Source of the DNA: Paenibacillus sp. URB8-2
Lineage (GTDB): Bacteria > Bacillota > Bacilli > Paenibacillales > Paenibacillaceae
NCBI RefSeq assembly: GCF_013393385.1
Contig: NZ_AP023239.1
Span: 3,410,001 to 3,474,000, forward strand
Direction: 5' to 3'
Length of the DNA stretch: 64,000 nt
Below are positions 18,976-29,233 of the stretch, piece after piece. The notes beneath the pieces were generated by a model. That model searched no databases and had not been told where the DNA came from. It worked only from the letters and a program-made list of their open reading frames with translations. Position 1 is the first letter of the stretch. Every line of letters begins with the position of its first letter. The translations under genes were made by a program, and so were the position numbers.

Positions 18976-21075
18976 TTATTCCGCAGCTTCTTCTTCATTG
19001 TCTTCCAGATTCTCGGTATGATCGCATGACGTACACTGCAGCCGAACACCTTGCTTATTCCGTTTCTCGATCATCCAGGTACCGCACTCCGGACACGGTT
19101 TGGAAGACGGTTTATCCCAAGAGACAAAATCGCACTCGGGATAACGGTCGCAGCCGTAAAAAACGCGTCCCTTCTTACTGCGCCGTTCAACGACTTTTCC
19201 TTCATGGCATTTCGGACAGCCAACGCCAATGTCTTTGATAATCGGCTTCGTATTGCGGCAGTCGGGGAATCCGGAACAGGCCAGGAATTTGCCGAAACGC
19301 CCCAGCTTGTAAACGAGCGGCTTTCCGCATTTCTCGCAAATCTCGTCGGAAACCTCATCCACGATCTCGATCTCTTTCATTTCCTCTTCGGCCACTTCAA
19401 GACGCTTCTCGAAGGAATTGTAAAATTCGGCAAGAACTTTTACCCAATCTTCTGCGCCTTCTTCCACATGGTCAAGATCGCCTTCCATATGCGCCGTAAA
19501 TTCCACATCCAGAATTTCCGGGAAGAACTGCTCCATTTGTTCGATAACCAGTTCTCCTAGCTCGGTGGGCATGAATTTTTTCTCTTCAATGGCTACATAG
19601 CCGCGCTTCTGGATCGTTTCCAGCGTCGGAGCATAAGTGCTTGGACGCCCGATCCCCAGCTCCTCAAGCGTCTTGACAAGACGCGCCTCCGTATAACGCG
19701 GCGGGGGCTGAGTAAAATGCTGCTTCGGGTCGATTTCCTGCTTGACCAGCTTATCGCCCGCCTGAAGCTGCGGCAAATATTTCTCTTCCTCCGTCGTACC
19801 GTCATCGTTGCCTTCCACATAGACCTTCATAAAGCCGGGGAAAGACACCTTTGAACCGACGGCGCGGAACATGGCTTTGCCAACCGCAATGTCAACGGAC
19901 AGCGTATCCAGCAGTGCCGAAGCCATTTGGCTCGACACGAAGCGTTCCCAGATCAGCTTATACAGCCGGAACTGGTCGCGGCTTGTAAATTCCTTGACGG
20001 TGTCAGGCTCGCGCAGTGCCGAGGTTGGCCGGATCGCTTCATGCGCATCCTGGGCTCCAGCGGCCTTCTTGGAGTATTGACGCGGTGTTTCCGGCAAAAA
20101 GTTCTCCCCGTACTTTCCGGATATCAGTTCCTTCGCTTCTTCCTGCGCAGTCGCGGAAATCCGGGTGGAGTCGGTACGCATATACGTAATCAGACCGACA
20201 GTGCCTTCTTTTCCAAGCTCCACACCCTCATACAGCTGCTGGGCGACGGACATGGTCTTGGCTGCCCGGAATCCGAGCTTGCGCGCCGCCTCCTGCTGAA
20301 GGGAGCTCGTTGTGAATGGCGCCGACGGATGGCGCTGTCTTTCTTTTTCCTTCACTTCGTTGACAATAAAATCTGCGCCTTCAATCGCCTTTAATACTTC
20401 TTGTACGTCGCTTTCGCGTCCAAGTTCCTTTTTCTCACCATTTAATCTGTGAAACTTGGCGTCGAATATGGAATCCCGGATACCGAGTTTAGCCGTAATG
20501 GTCCAGTATTCCTCAGGCACGAACGCTGAGATTTCATTCTCACGGTCCATAATGATTTTAACGGCAACTGACTGAACGCGTCCGGCCGACAACCCCTTTT
20601 TGACTTTCTTCCATAATAAAGGGCTGATTTTATAACCGACGAGCCTGTCTAGTATTCGCCGCGCCTGCTGGGCGTTGACCAGATCCATATTGATTTTGCG
20701 CGGGGATTTGAAAGCATCCTTCACGGCCTGCTTCGTAATTTCGTTGAACACGACACGGCAGTCCTGCGTATTGTCCAGATCCAGCGCATGCGCCAAATGC
20801 CAGGCGATTGCCTCTCCTTCGCGGTCCGGGTCAGCCGCCAGATAGACTTTTTTCACTTTTTTGCTCGCGTCTTTCAGCTCTTTGAGCACCGAGCCTTTGC
20901 CGCGGATGGTAATATATTTGGGATTAAAGTCATTCTCGACCTCCACACCAATCTGGCTTTTGGGCAGGTCGCGAACATGTCCCATAGATGCCTTTACAAT
21001 ATATTTGCTGCCCAAATATTTGCCGATGGTCTTCGCCTTTGCAGGCGACTCGACAATGACCAAAGAATCAGCCAC
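18976..21075 (-). CDS. topA: DNA topoisomerase I
   Basis: 699 residues beginning at GTG ([20 protein letters not shown]) after AGGAGGACGATTCT. The Toprim domain has [17 protein letters not shown]; the active Tyr is in [14 protein letters not shown]. Three C-terminal C4 zinc ribbons are visible (CEKCG...CSGFPDC; CPKCH...CDRYPEC; CPECG...CTSCD). The enzyme relaxes negative supercoils in the nucleoid. Position between dprA and trmFO is the conserved one. Confidence 0.97.
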   Translation of the reverse strand: MADSLVIVESPAKAKTIGKYLGSKYIVKASMGHVRDLPKSQIGVEVENDFNPKYITIRGKGSVLKELKDASKKVKKVYLAADPDREGEAIAWHLAHALDLDNTQDCRVVFNEITKQAVKDAFKSPRKINMDLVNAQQARRILDRLVGYKISPLLWKKVKKGLSAGRVQSVAVKIIMDRENEISAFVPEEYWTITAKLGIRDSIFDAKFHRLNGEKKELGRESDVQEVLKAIEGADFIVNEVKEKERQRHPSAPFTTSSLQQEAARKLGFRAAKTMSVAQQLYEGVELGKEGTVGLITYMRTDSTRISATAQEEAKELISGKYGENFLPETPRQYSKKAAGAQDAHEAIRPTSALREPDTVKEFTSRDQFRLYKLIWERFVSSQMASALLDTLSVDIAVGKAMFRAVGSKVSFPGFMKVYVEGNDDGTTEEEKYLPQLQAGDKLVKQEIDPKQHFTQPPPRYTEARLVKTLEELGIGRPSTYAPTLETIQKRGYVAIEEKKFMPTELGELVIEQMEQFFPEILDVEFTAHMEGDLDHVEEGAEDWVKVLAEFYNSFEKRLEVAEEEMKEIEIVDEVSDEICEKCGKPLVYKLGRFGKFLACSGFPDCRNTKPIIKDIGVGCPKCHEGKVVERRSKKGRVFYGCDRYPECDFVSWDKPSSKPCPECGTWMIEKRNKQGVRLQCTSCDHTENLEDNEEEAAE

Positions 21076-21170
21076 AGAATCGTCCTCCTAAAAGTTTTGT
21101 AGCATACTCTTCATGAATTCCTTAACAAAACTCGCTCGGAAGAATACGCTAAAACCTTATACTTCTATTG

Positions 21171-22289
21171 TTATATAATCTTATATACTGCTCCAGGTAA
21201 GGATGTTACCGCTTTTTTTATGATTAAAGATAACAGAACGGAATGCAAATGTCCAAAATCCAAACCGCTTTTCTCCAGTAGCTCATCCAGGGAACATGGG
21301 CCCTGATGCAGTATATGGTATAGGCGGGACTCGTCACTTGTCAAATTCTTTTCGACGCATAGGCCGCCGTAACCTTCGTTGTTAACCTCTAGATTTGACG
21401 GTGTATTCCCACTTTGAGGAAGAAAAGAGGCATATTCCGCTTTAATATCGGCTGCACTCGTTACAAGAGCCGCTCCCTGTTTAATCAGTTCCAGCGCTCC
21501 TCTGCTTTTGGGGGAAGTAATCGGTCCGGGAACGGCAAAAACATCTCTGCCTGCTTCAAGGGCGGCATCCGCCGTAATCAGGGAACCACTCCGGCTGTCG
21601 GCTTCAACGACTACCGTGCCGAGGGCAAGTCCGGCGATAATCCGGTTGCGCTGGGGAAACAGGCCGGGATGGCTTTTGGTGCCGATCGGATATTCGGTGA
21701 CCACCAAACCTTCGCGTGAAATGCGCCCCAGCAGTTCGCGATTTTCCGGAGGATATATTTTGTCCATGCCGGTGGCCATGACGGCTACGGTTCCGCCGGA
21801 TTGACCCACCGCGGCTTCATGACAGATACTGTCGATCCCCCGGGCCAATCCGCTGATAACGGTTAAGCCGCTTGCGGCCAACTCTTCGGCGAGAACGGTT
21901 CCGACCTTGCGGCCGTACGCCGTTGGAACGCGCGTCCCAACCATCGCAATGCCGGGTCCTTGCAGCAGATCAACCCGCCCCCGGTAGTACAAAACCCATG
22001 GAGGCTGGGGAGTTTCTCTTAGCAAATCGGGATACCGGTCGTCGAACACGGTAATCATCGATACACGGGCTGATTCCATTATGGATCGCCGAAGCTTTAC
22101 CCAATCCCGGGTCAAAACATCCGCCAGCTTAGTTGACATTCCTGGTGTCAGACCGATCCTTTCCCAATCCTCCGGCTTACAATCAAACGCCTTTTCCGAC
22201 AAAAATCCCGCCTTGCATATTTTGTCGATACTCTTCCAGCCGATGCCTTCCACTTCATGCAAACCGAATAATACATCCCGATTATTCAT
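21171..22289 (-). CDS. dprA: DprA, DNA-processing protein (RecA loader in transformation)
   Basis: 372 residues starting MNNRDVLFGLHEVEGIGW with GGGAGAG upstream. A SAM/HhH-like N-terminus precedes the Rossmann core (VGTRVPTAYGRKVGTVLAEE; ISGLARGIDSICHEAA; VMATGMDKIYPPENRELL; RNRIIAGLALGTVVVEA). A C-terminal winged-helix region follows (about 310-372). DprA protects incoming ssDNA and loads RecA during competence; comM, another transformation gene, is about 3.7 kb away. Confidence 0.95.
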   Translation of the reverse strand: MNNRDVLFGLHEVEGIGWKSIDKICKAGFLSEKAFDCKPEDWERIGLTPGMSTKLADVLTRDWVKLRRSIMESARVSMITVFDDRYPDLLRETPQPPWVLYYRGRVDLLQGPGIAMVGTRVPTAYGRKVGTVLAEELAASGLTVISGLARGIDSICHEAAVGQSGGTVAVMATGMDKIYPPENRELLGRISREGLVVTEYPIGTKSHPGLFPQRNRIIAGLALGTVVVEADSRSGSLITADAALEAGRDVFAVPGPITSPKSRGALELIKQGAALVTSAADIKAEYASFLPQSGNTPSNLEVNNEGYGGLCVEKNLTSDESRLYHILHQGPCSLDELLEKSGLDFGHLHSVLLSLIIKKAVTSLPGAVYKII

Positions 22290-22426
22290 AAATAGGCTCT
22301 CCCTTTTAATAGAAGGCACACGCCTTCCTATTTTGTGTCATGCGCAGCGCAATTGCAAGCTGTTCCGGGCGAAGCCCAAAAGAGTATCTCCTAGAACATG
22401 CTGCAGCAGAGGGCGCAAACGCAAAA

Positions 22427-22466
22427 AAGCAACCCTTTATTCCCGCGAGAGAATAAAAGGTTGCTT
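22427..22466 (-). terminator. Rho-independent terminator of sucCD
   Basis: A 16-bp stem with one mismatch (22427-22442 with 22451-22466) and an 8-base loop. In the minus direction it is followed by TTTTTTGCG. It lies about 90 bases after sucD and before dprA. Confidence 0.85.
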
Positions 22467-22553
22467 ACCTTTGTTATTATTATACACAATCGGGCGGCTG
22501 CCGGAAGTCCTGTTTTGCCCTGAAATCAAATGACTGTGTACACCTTAAAATTA

Positions 22554-23483
22554 CTAATGCGTCGTGCAAGTGTGGAGGATGCCCTGTTCTTCCAGCACGC
22601 TCACCAGCGTAGAACCCATCTCGGCAGGCGTCGGAGCAACCTTGATGCCGCAAGCTTCCAGTACGGCGATCTTCTCGCCTGCCGTTCCTTTTCCGCCCGA
22701 AATGATCGCGCCGGCATGGCCCATGCGCTTGCCCGGAGGAGCGGTCGTTCCGCCAATAAATCCGACGACCGGCTTGGTCATATGATCGCGAATCCATCTG
22801 GCGGCTTCCTCTTCGGCGGTCCCGCCGATTTCGCCGATCATGATGACCGCCTTCGTACGTGGATCTTCATTGAACCGTTTCAGGATATCGATAAATTCCG
22901 AACCCTTGACCGGATCACCTCCGATTCCGACCGCCGTTGACTGCCCTATGCCGCGGGTTGTTAGCTGATGAACCGCTTCATACGTAAGCGTTCCGCTGCG
23001 TGATACGACCCCGACATACCCCGGCATATGAATATAGCCCGGCATTATGCCGATTTTGCACTCTCCCGGCGTGATGACACCTGGACAGTTCGGACCAATC
23101 AGCACGGTGGAGCGGCCTTCCATGTAACGCTTCACCTTGACCATGTCGAGGACAGGAATGCCTTCCGTAATGCAGATGACGAGCTCCAGCTCGGCTTCCA
23201 CCGCCTCCATAATCGAATCAGCGGCAAAAGCGGGCGGCACATAAATAACACTGGCGGTCGCGCCTGTCGCCTTTTTGGCGTCTGCAACCGTGTTAAAGAT
23301 GGGCAGACTTACGGTTTTGCCGTCTTCCAGGGTTATGTCAATCGACGTGCCTCCCTTGCCCGGCGTAACGCCGCCAACCATTTGCGTGCCGTATTCCAGC
23401 GCACCTTTGGTGTGGAACAAGCCCGTCGAGCCCGTGATTCCCTGTGTGATGACCTTCGTATTTTTATCGACAAGAATGCTCAT
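22554..23483 (-). CDS. sucD: Succinyl-CoA synthetase alpha subunit
   Basis: 309 residues. N-terminal CoA-binding Rossmann motif [16 protein letters not shown], then [16 protein letters not shown] and the phosphohistidine segment [18 protein letters not shown]. With SucC it converts succinyl-CoA, ADP (or GDP) and phosphate to succinate and ATP (or GTP) in the TCA cycle. It follows sucC after 57 bases. Confidence 0.97.
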   Translation of the reverse strand: MSILVDKNTKVITQGITGSTGLFHTKGALEYGTQMVGGVTPGKGGTSIDITLEDGKTVSLPIFNTVADAKKATGATASVIYVPPAFAADSIMEAVEAELELVICITEGIPVLDMVKVKRYMEGRSTVLIGPNCPGVITPGECKIGIMPGYIHMPGYVGVVSRSGTLTYEAVHQLTTRGIGQSTAVGIGGDPVKGSEFIDILKRFNEDPRTKAVIMIGEIGGTAEEEAARWIRDHMTKPVVGFIGGTTAPPGKRMGHAGAIISGGKGTAGEKIAVLEACGIKVAPTPAEMGSTLVSVLEEQGILHTCTTH

Positions 23484-23540
23484 GCGCGTTCACATCCTAT
23501 TCCTAATTGTAAAATACGGGTAACCGCGGCCGATCCGCCG

Positions 23541-24701
23541 TTACTGCACAAGAGAAACAATTTTACGGGCTCCGTCTGCCATCGAATCCGCCGAAACGAT
23601 GTTCAAACCGGACCCGGACAAAGTCTTTTTGCCAAGCTCCACGTTGGTGCCTTCAAGACGGACAACGAGCGGTTTGGTCAAACCGAGCTGACTCGCCGCT
23701 TCCACAACTCCGCTGGCAATCACATCGCAGCGCATGATACCGCCGAAGATATTAATGAGAATCCCCTTTACCTTGGCGTCGGACAAAATGATTTTAAACG
23801 CTTCCGTCACTTTCTCCGCTGTTGCGCCGCCCCCGACATCAAGAAAGTTCGCCGGCTCGCCTCCGTAATATTTGATAATATCCATCGTAGCCATCGCCAG
23901 CCCTGCGCCGTTAACCATACACCCGATATTACCATCAAGCGCAATGTAGCTAAGATCGTATTTGGAGGCTTCGATTTCCTTCTCGTCCTCCTCGTCCAGA
24001 TCGCGCAATGCCTGAATATCCTTGTGCCGAAACAGCGCATTGGAGTCGAAATTCAGCTTGGCGTCCAGCGCCAGCACGTTACCGTCCGCCGTAACAACCA
24101 GCGGATTGATTTCGGCAATCGAACAATCTTTATCCATAAAAGCCGAATATAGCGCTTGCATAAACTTGACCGATTTACCGATCAGCTCATTAGGTATGGA
24201 AATATGGTAGGCCAGCCTGCGCGCCTGAAAGACCTGAAGTCCTACCGCAGGATCAATAATCTCTTTGAAAATCTTCTCGGGATGCCGAGCCGCCACCTCT
24301 TCGATTTCGGTTCCGCCCTCTTCGGAGCCCATCAGCACGACACGTCCCGACCCGCGGTCGACAACAAGCCCGATATAATACTCCTTGACGATCTGACAGC
24401 CTTCTTCAATAAGCAGCCGTCTCACCAGCTTACCTTCCGGACCCGTCTGGTGCGTCACCAGTGTCTTGCCAAGAATCTCTCCGGCAAATGCGCGGACTTC
24501 ATCCACATCCTTCGCAACCTTGACGCCTCCGGCTTTTCCTCTGCCGCCTGCATGAATCTGGGCTTTAACAACGGCGACGGAACCTTTCAGCTCCTCGGCC
24601 GCGGCTACCGCTTCATCCACTGTAAAAGCCACTTTTCCGTTCGGTACGGCGACGCCGTAACTTTTGAGCACTTCTTTTCCCTGATACTCGTGGATATTCA
24701 T
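23541..24701 (-). CDS. sucC: Succinyl-CoA synthetase beta subunit
   Basis: 386 residues beginning [20 protein letters not shown], the ATP-grasp domain signature, with [39 protein letters not shown] and the C-terminal flavodoxin-like CoA ligase domain ([20 protein letters not shown]). Forms the catalytic pair with SucD. AGGAGG lies 8 bases before the ATG. The 250-base gap upstream should hold its promoter; I see no secure -35/-10 pair. Confidence 0.97.
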   Translation of the reverse strand: MNIHEYQGKEVLKSYGVAVPNGKVAFTVDEAVAAAEELKGSVAVVKAQIHAGGRGKAGGVKVAKDVDEVRAFAGEILGKTLVTHQTGPEGKLVRRLLIEEGCQIVKEYYIGLVVDRGSGRVVLMGSEEGGTEIEEVAARHPEKIFKEIIDPAVGLQVFQARRLAYHISIPNELIGKSVKFMQALYSAFMDKDCSIAEINPLVVTADGNVLALDAKLNFDSNALFRHKDIQALRDLDEEDEKEIEASKYDLSYIALDGNIGCMVNGAGLAMATMDIIKYYGGEPANFLDVGGGATAEKVTEAFKIILSDAKVKGILINIFGGIMRCDVIASGVVEAASQLGLTKPLVVRLEGTNVELGKKTLSGSGLNIVSADSMADGARKIVSLVQ

Positions 24702-24951
24702 TCCGGAAGCCTCCTAAAGTGAGCGGAATTTGCAGGCAGCCTGCAGAATTTCCGCTTCCATTTTGATTGAAGCTGGGCCCGGGTTCGGATCGGTATTGTA
24801 CTCTGTATTCCCGAATGAGGAAACCCAGAATATTGTACCATGTTTTTGTAGCGCTTTCCTCAAAATCTTTCATGATTTATACATACATTTTCGCATGATT
24901 CCATGCCGGAATGCGAACGATTGCGTTGACAAGCTTTACATTTTAAAAAAA

Positions 24952-25413
24952 TTAACTACGCAAATTAGCTTGATGCACCCTGTTTAACAGACTGCGGAAC
25001 TGTTGCAGAAGATCTCCAAATTCCTCTTTCGTCATCGTCATTCCCTTTGTCATCACGCCGGGAATCGTCTTCGCTTTGTCCTGAAGCGCCCAGCCTTCAT
25101 CCGTCGGAGAGATCAGCACCTTGCGCTCATCCTCTTGCGAACGCTCGCGAATAATCAGACCGGCTGCCTGCAGGCGCTTCAACAGCGGAGTCAGCGTACC
25201 CGAATCGAGATACAAATCGGCGCCTAGCTCTTTGACTGTACACTGTCCTTTTTCCCAAAGAACGAGCATTACAAGGTATTGGGAATATGTAACGCCCAGC
25301 TCGTCAAGAAAAGGCTGATACAATTTCGTTATTTCGCGCGAACAGGCATATACCGTGAAACAAAGCTGATTTTCCAGCAGCAGTTCGGGGATAGGGGTTG
25401 GCTTTTGTGTCAT
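24952..25413 (-). CDS. ohrR: OhrR, MarR-family organic-peroxide sensing repressor
   Basis: 153 residues. The redox cysteine is C18 in LENQLCFTVYACSREIT, corresponding to the sensing Cys of one- or two-Cys OhrR. The winged helix includes TVKELGADLYLDSGTLTPLL and RLQAAGLIIRERSQEDERK. OhrR represses ohr until organic hydroperoxide oxidises the cysteine. It is divergent from ohr with a 137-base shared promoter region. Confidence 0.92.
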   Translation of the reverse strand: MTQKPTPIPELLLENQLCFTVYACSREITKLYQPFLDELGVTYSQYLVMLVLWEKGQCTVKELGADLYLDSGTLTPLLKRLQAAGLIIRERSQEDERKVLISPTDEGWALQDKAKTIPGVMTKGMTMTKEEFGDLLQQFRSLLNRVHQANLRS

Positions 25414-25490
25414 AGCTTATGTTCACCTGCTTTCTTCCTTCGATTTTATCATAATTTATAATTCAATTCATGTTAATAGCAAAAAACATT

Positions 25491-25518
25491 TTGACATTTT
25501 TTATATTTGTGTTAAATT
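25491..25518 (+). promoter_or_regulatory. Promoter of ohr with OhrR-like operator
   Basis: TTGACA (25491-25496), 16-base spacer, TAAATT (25513-25518). The A/T-rich run AAATTAAATTGTGTA over the -10 resembles the TACAATT-AATTGTA palindrome of known OhrR operators. The start codon of the truncated ohr follows about 30 bases later. Confidence 0.55.
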
Positions 25519-25550
25519 AAATTGTGTAAAATATACATTCGAGTTAGGAG

Positions 25551-25892
25551 ATGATGGGTGGTCCCGGAGGAGAAGGCACCAACCCGGAGCAGTTGTTCGC
25601 GGCCGGTTATTCCGCCTGTTTTGACAGCGCGCTGAACTTGGTGGCCCGGCAGAAGCGAATCAAGATCGAAGGCAGTGAAGTTACCGCTACCGTATCCTTC
25701 GGCAAAACCGAAGACGGCGGTTTCGGCATTGCGGTCGTCCTGAGTGTCCATGTAAAAGGCGTGGATTATGAAACGGCGGTCTCTCTCGCCGAAGGCGCCC
25801 ATGCGGCATGTCCTTATTCCCGCGCTACACGCGGCAATATCGCCGTAGACATTAACGTCATTAAAAAACATTCGATTGGCGGAGGGTATTGA
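25551..25892 (+). pseudogene. ohr: Ohr organic hydroperoxide reductase, N-terminally truncated
   Basis: 113 residues against about 138-140 for Ohr/OsmC family members. The protein opens at MMGGPGGEGTNPEQLFAAGY, which is the part normally starting near residue 37. Both catalytic cysteines remain (C23 in YSACFDSAL and C87 in AACPYSRATRGN), but the N-terminal beta-hairpin with the conserved GGRxG arginine needed for catalysis and the dimer interface is missing. The promoter and TTAGGAG site abut the break directly; the codon before the ATG pair would read Glu and the one before that is a stop. An internal deletion of about 110 bases is the simplest reading. Probably inactive. Confidence 0.8.
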
Positions 25893-25952
25893 TTTACACC
25901 CCGTCAGATTTATATAATAAACGAGAAGCCATATTTTTCGGAAAATGAGGAA

Positions 25953-26009
25953 GCACCTCTTTACTGAAGCCAAGCGCATGAGATGCGCCGACTTTAGAAG
26001 AAGAGGTGT
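25953..26009 (+). promoter_or_regulatory. comM leader hairpin covering the ribosome binding site
   Basis: GCACCTCTT (25953-25961) can pair with AAGAGGTGT (26001-26009), and an inner stem GCGCAT/ATGCGC lies at 25974-25988. The downstream arm contains AGAGGTG, the ribosome site of comM, 7 bases before the ATG at 26016. It could act as a translation control or, with TTTTGTT after it, as a terminator of ohr. Confidence 0.5.
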
Positions 26010-26015
26010 TTTGTT

Positions 26016-27758
26016 ATGTATGGAAAAATGCACAGCGCCTGCCTTTACGGCATTGAGGGCGTCATGATCGGTGTGGAAGTGGACCTCGCGAACGGTTTGC
26101 CGCAGACAAATATTATCGGGCTTCCCGACTCCGCCATCCGTGAAGCGGCCCTGCGGGTACGATCCGCCGTAAGAAATTGCGGCTACCGCTACCCCCAGCA
26201 GCGGGTTACCATCAATCTTGCGCCGGCCGATCTGCGCAAGGAAGGCTCCGCCTTCGATCTCGCGATCGCCGTCGGCATTCTGACGACAAGCGGACAGCTT
26301 GTTATGCCATCCGCCGGAGAGACACTGATGATCGGCGAGCTCGCGCTTGACGGCAGCCTCCGGCCGGTGACCGGAGTGCTGCCCATGGTCGAAGCCGCCC
26401 GAAAGGCAGGCTTTGAAGCCGTTCTGCTGCCTCGCGGTAACGCTGCGGAAGCTGCGCTGATCGGCGGCATGCGTGTCTACGCAGTTGATCATTTGCATGA
26501 GCTGCGTGGACCAGAGCAGCCGACCTCATCCCCCGCCGATGTTGAATCGTTAGGAGAACCGGGAACCCCCGGTGAAATTGCCGAAGCGGCAGATGCAGGT
26601 GAACATCATACGGCAGAAGATTTGGGCGGCGGAATGGACAGTCTGCCGTTTCCGGTTACAACGGACAGCGGAGCCGGCATTGTGCAGCCGATCTTGGCAC
26701 TGTCGCTGGAGCATCTCCGTTATACCGCCCCCGTCAGCTTCCCCGCTTCTTCAGAAGCCATAGAAACAATGAAGGAGGATTACAGCGACGTACTGGGCCA
26801 GCACCACGTCAAACGCGCGTTGACCATCGCCGCCGCGGGCATGCATAACATTCTTCTTATCGGTCCGCCAGGCACGGGCAAGACGATGATGATCAAACGC
26901 CTGCCCGGTATACTGCCGGACTTAACCGACAGTGAAGCGCTGGAGGTCACGCAAATATTCAGTGCCGCAGGCAAGCTGAAAGATGCTCACCGGGGACTCA
27001 TTCGGGAAAGGCCCTTCCGTTCGCCGCACCATACCATTTCTGGAGCGGGATTGATCGGCGGGGGAGGCGTTCCGAAGCCCGGGGAGGTCAGTCTCGCTCA
27101 CCGAGGCATTTTGTTCCTCGACGAGATGCCCGAATTCTCGCGCAGCGTGCTGGAAGTGCTCCGCCAGCCAATGGAAGATCATGTCGTTACGATCAGCCGA
27201 GCAAGGGCCGCTTTTACGTTTCCAGCCAGGGTAATGCTCGCTGCTTCTATGAATCCGTGCCACTGCGGCTTTCTCGGAAGCAGTCACCCCCAGCAGCGCT
27301 GCACATGCAGCCCTGCACGCATCGCCCAGTACCGCGGACGGATATCGGGGCCCCTGCTTGACCGGATCGATCTTCAGGTTGATGTTCCACGGCCAAGAGA
27401 ATGGGATATGAACGGCGGCAGCGCCGGCCTGTCGACGGCGGAAATGCGCTCCCGGGTCGCAGAGGCTCAAGCTGTTCAGTCCGAACGCTATAGGCGGCTG
27501 CCGATCTCCTGGAACAGCGAACTTTACGGCACATCTCTCCGCCGTTATGCGAATCCCGGTCCCGAAGGTGCCCGGATGCTGCACTCACTGCTGGAGAACC
27601 TTGGACTTAGCATGCGGTCTTACGACCGCATTCTGAAACTGTCCCGCACCATCGCCGACCTTGACGGCGCGGACCGGATATCATCTGCACATATCGCGGA
27701 GGCGCTGCAGTACCGGAATTTGGACAAAGCGCCTATGGAAGAGGAACAAGAGATTTGA
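26016..27758 (+). CDS. comM: ComM/YifB family AAA+ helicase (Mg-chelatase-like)
   Basis: 580 residues, longer than the usual 505-515. The N-terminal Lon-substrate-like domain (GLPQTNIIGLPDSAIREAAL; RRVTINLAPADLRKEGSAFD region) is followed by a Glu/Gly/Ala-rich insert at about 170-245, then the AAA+ core: Walker A LIGPPGTGKTMMIKRLPGI, Walker B GILFLDEMPEF, SRARAAFTFPARVMLAASMN and a zinc-like CHCGF...CTC pair. ComM promotes branch migration in natural transformation. It is one of few plus-strand core genes and ends in its own terminator. Confidence 0.93.
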   Translation: MYGKMHSACLYGIEGVMIGVEVDLANGLPQTNIIGLPDSAIREAALRVRSAVRNCGYRYPQQRVTINLAPADLRKEGSAFDLAIAVGILTTSGQLVMPSAGETLMIGELALDGSLRPVTGVLPMVEAARKAGFEAVLLPRGNAAEAALIGGMRVYAVDHLHELRGPEQPTSSPADVESLGEPGTPGEIAEAADAGEHHTAEDLGGGMDSLPFPVTTDSGAGIVQPILALSLEHLRYTAPVSFPASSEAIETMKEDYSDVLGQHHVKRALTIAAAGMHNILLIGPPGTGKTMMIKRLPGILPDLTDSEALEVTQIFSAAGKLKDAHRGLIRERPFRSPHHTISGAGLIGGGGVPKPGEVSLAHRGILFLDEMPEFSRSVLEVLRQPMEDHVVTISRARAAFTFPARVMLAASMNPCHCGFLGSSHPQQRCTCSPARIAQYRGRISGPLLDRIDLQVDVPRPREWDMNGGSAGLSTAEMRSRVAEAQAVQSERYRRLPISWNSELYGTSLRRYANPGPEGARMLHSLLENLGLSMRSYDRILKLSRTIADLDGADRISSAHIAEALQYRNLDKAPMEEEQEI

Positions 27759-27803
27759 CCGGTTTCACTGATCGATTGGAAAGGGTGGAACCAGCAGTTA
27801 AAG

Positions 27804-27842
27804 GAGCGCCGGGCAATTTCTCATTGGCCCGGCGCTCTTTTT
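27804..27842 (+). terminator. Terminator of comM
   Basis: Perfect 11-bp stem GAGCGCCGGGC / GCCCGGCGCTC (27804-27814 and 27827-27837), 12-base loop, followed by TTTTT on the plus strand. Confidence 0.92.
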
Positions 27843-27961
27843 AACCCCTTATATTATAGAAGAAAAAATTGTCGGAAACGCTCGAACGGCCCCGAAAACA
27901 CGCAATTGAGAGAAGCGTCCTTTAGAATGAGGCTTAGGCTGGGCAGGTTGGCTAAACCCAA

Positions 27962-28495
27962 TCAGCTTTCGGACAGCGAATCATCCCTTTGATTCTCTTG
28001 TGAGGCCAAAGCATCCATAAGGGCTTCAAACGACACCGGCCTATAGTTCCAGTGCTCCACGCAAACATTGAAATGGTTGTTCCCTGCGTATTTCTGGCCG
28101 TGGATATGACCATGCACATTTACGTAAGGCATATGCTGATTCATATACAGCGGCTCGTGAGTGAGCAGAAAAAACTCCTTATAAATAATGCCATTCTCGC
28201 TCACTTCCTGAAATCCGGCATCCAGCCACCAGCTGCGGGAACGGCCGCGGTCATGATTACCCAATATCAGCGTTTTGTAGCCGTTCAGCCTGCTCAATAT
28301 TCGGCCTGTCTCCTCCTTGTCCAGGAAGGAAAAATCACCCAGATGGAATACTCGGTCCTCTTGACCAACCGCTTCATTCCAGCCGGCGATCATCGACTCG
28401 TTCATCTGTTCTGTATCGGCGAACGGCCGGGATTCATAATCAATAATCGCTCTGTGGCCAAAATGATGATCTGACGTAAAGAATACTTTTGTCAT
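27962..28495 (-). CDS. Calcineurin-type metallophosphoesterase
   Basis: 177 residues from the ATG at MTKVFFTSDHHFGHRAIID, preceded by GGGGAGAGAGAAG. Metal-binding motifs in order: SDHHFGH, HLGDFSF, LGNHDRG, LLTHEP and VHGHIHG, a complete metallophosphoesterase set. Substrate unknown; such small stand-alone proteins resemble phage-type phosphoesterases. It faces comM convergently. Confidence 0.88.
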   Translation of the reverse strand: MTKVFFTSDHHFGHRAIIDYESRPFADTEQMNESMIAGWNEAVGQEDRVFHLGDFSFLDKEETGRILSRLNGYKTLILGNHDRGRSRSWWLDAGFQEVSENGIIYKEFFLLTHEPLYMNQHMPYVNVHGHIHGQKYAGNNHFNVCVEHWNYRPVSFEALMDALASQENQRDDSLSES

Positions 28496-28685
28496 CTTCT
28501 CTCTCCCCATCTGCTGAAATTTCATTATGTATGAAAAATAAAGACACAAACCTGCCGATTCCGCAAATAAGGCAAAAAGGCTCCACAGCCGGTTTTTGCC
28601 GATTCTGTAAGAAGCCCAGTTGCCGCGTTCTCTTTTAAGGAAGTATCAATTGCGAACTCCATACTTTCCTTTTAGTACCTGTTCG

Positions 28686-29090
28686 TCAATTGCGTTTATG
28701 CATTCGACGGTTATCGCATGCCTGGATCAGCTCGGCAAGCGTTGGCGGACCCTCATTTTCAATCAGCCATTGGCGCATCGCCTTAATCGCTTCAACCTGT
28801 CCGTCACCATTATCCCGCCAGGTTAGCAATTCAATCACATTAATAATCAGCGTCATCAAACTCGCATTGCTACTCTGCGACTTGTCTGCGCGTATTTTTT
28901 GGAACAGCGCCTCGTTTTCCCAATCGAATAATATTTCTTCGGCGATGGCCGGCCTCATGACGGTGAAAGTCTGATGGCATGAGCTGCAACTGACGGACGT
29001 TACCGGTTCCGTAGTGAATACCACGCCAATTTCCAGTCCGCAATGTTGGCAAGCAAATTTCACATGTATATCAAATGGTTGTTGTTTCAC
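28686..29090 (-). CDS. Hypothetical protein with an N-terminal zinc-ribbon-like Cys quartet
   Basis: 134 residues from a GTG preceded by AAGAGGAGGCTGTCCGA. Two CxxC pairs, CQHC (residues 14-17) and CSSC (35-38), suggest a zinc ribbon. The rest (SLMTLIINVIELLTWRDNGD; QWLIENEGPPTLAELIQACD) is helical. I do not recognise the family. It lies downstream of yraN on the same strand with a 143-base gap. Confidence 0.65.
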   Translation of the reverse strand: MKQQPFDIHVKFACQHCGLEIGVVFTTEPVTSVSCSSCHQTFTVMRPAIAEEILFDWENEALFQKIRADKSQSSNASLMTLIINVIELLTWRDNGDGQVEAIKAMRQWLIENEGPPTLAELIQACDNRRMHKRN

Positions 29091-29233
29091 TCGGACAGCC
29101 TCCTCTTGGAATATTAAACGGTTACACTAATGTATACCCAATTCCGCTCAGAACTGACCCAAAGCTGTTCACTATTGAGACTCGAATTCCATTGGAAGGA
29201 ATTTATATTTTTCCATATAAATCTCAGTTCTGT

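Noticed and set aside
23028..24152. 374-codon plus-strand frame opposite sucD/sucC
   Set aside because: It spans two genuine genes and their gap on the other strand and has no family signature.
25512..26498. 328-codon minus-strand frame over ohr and comM
   Set aside because: Antisense to two recognisable genes; its sequence has no motif.
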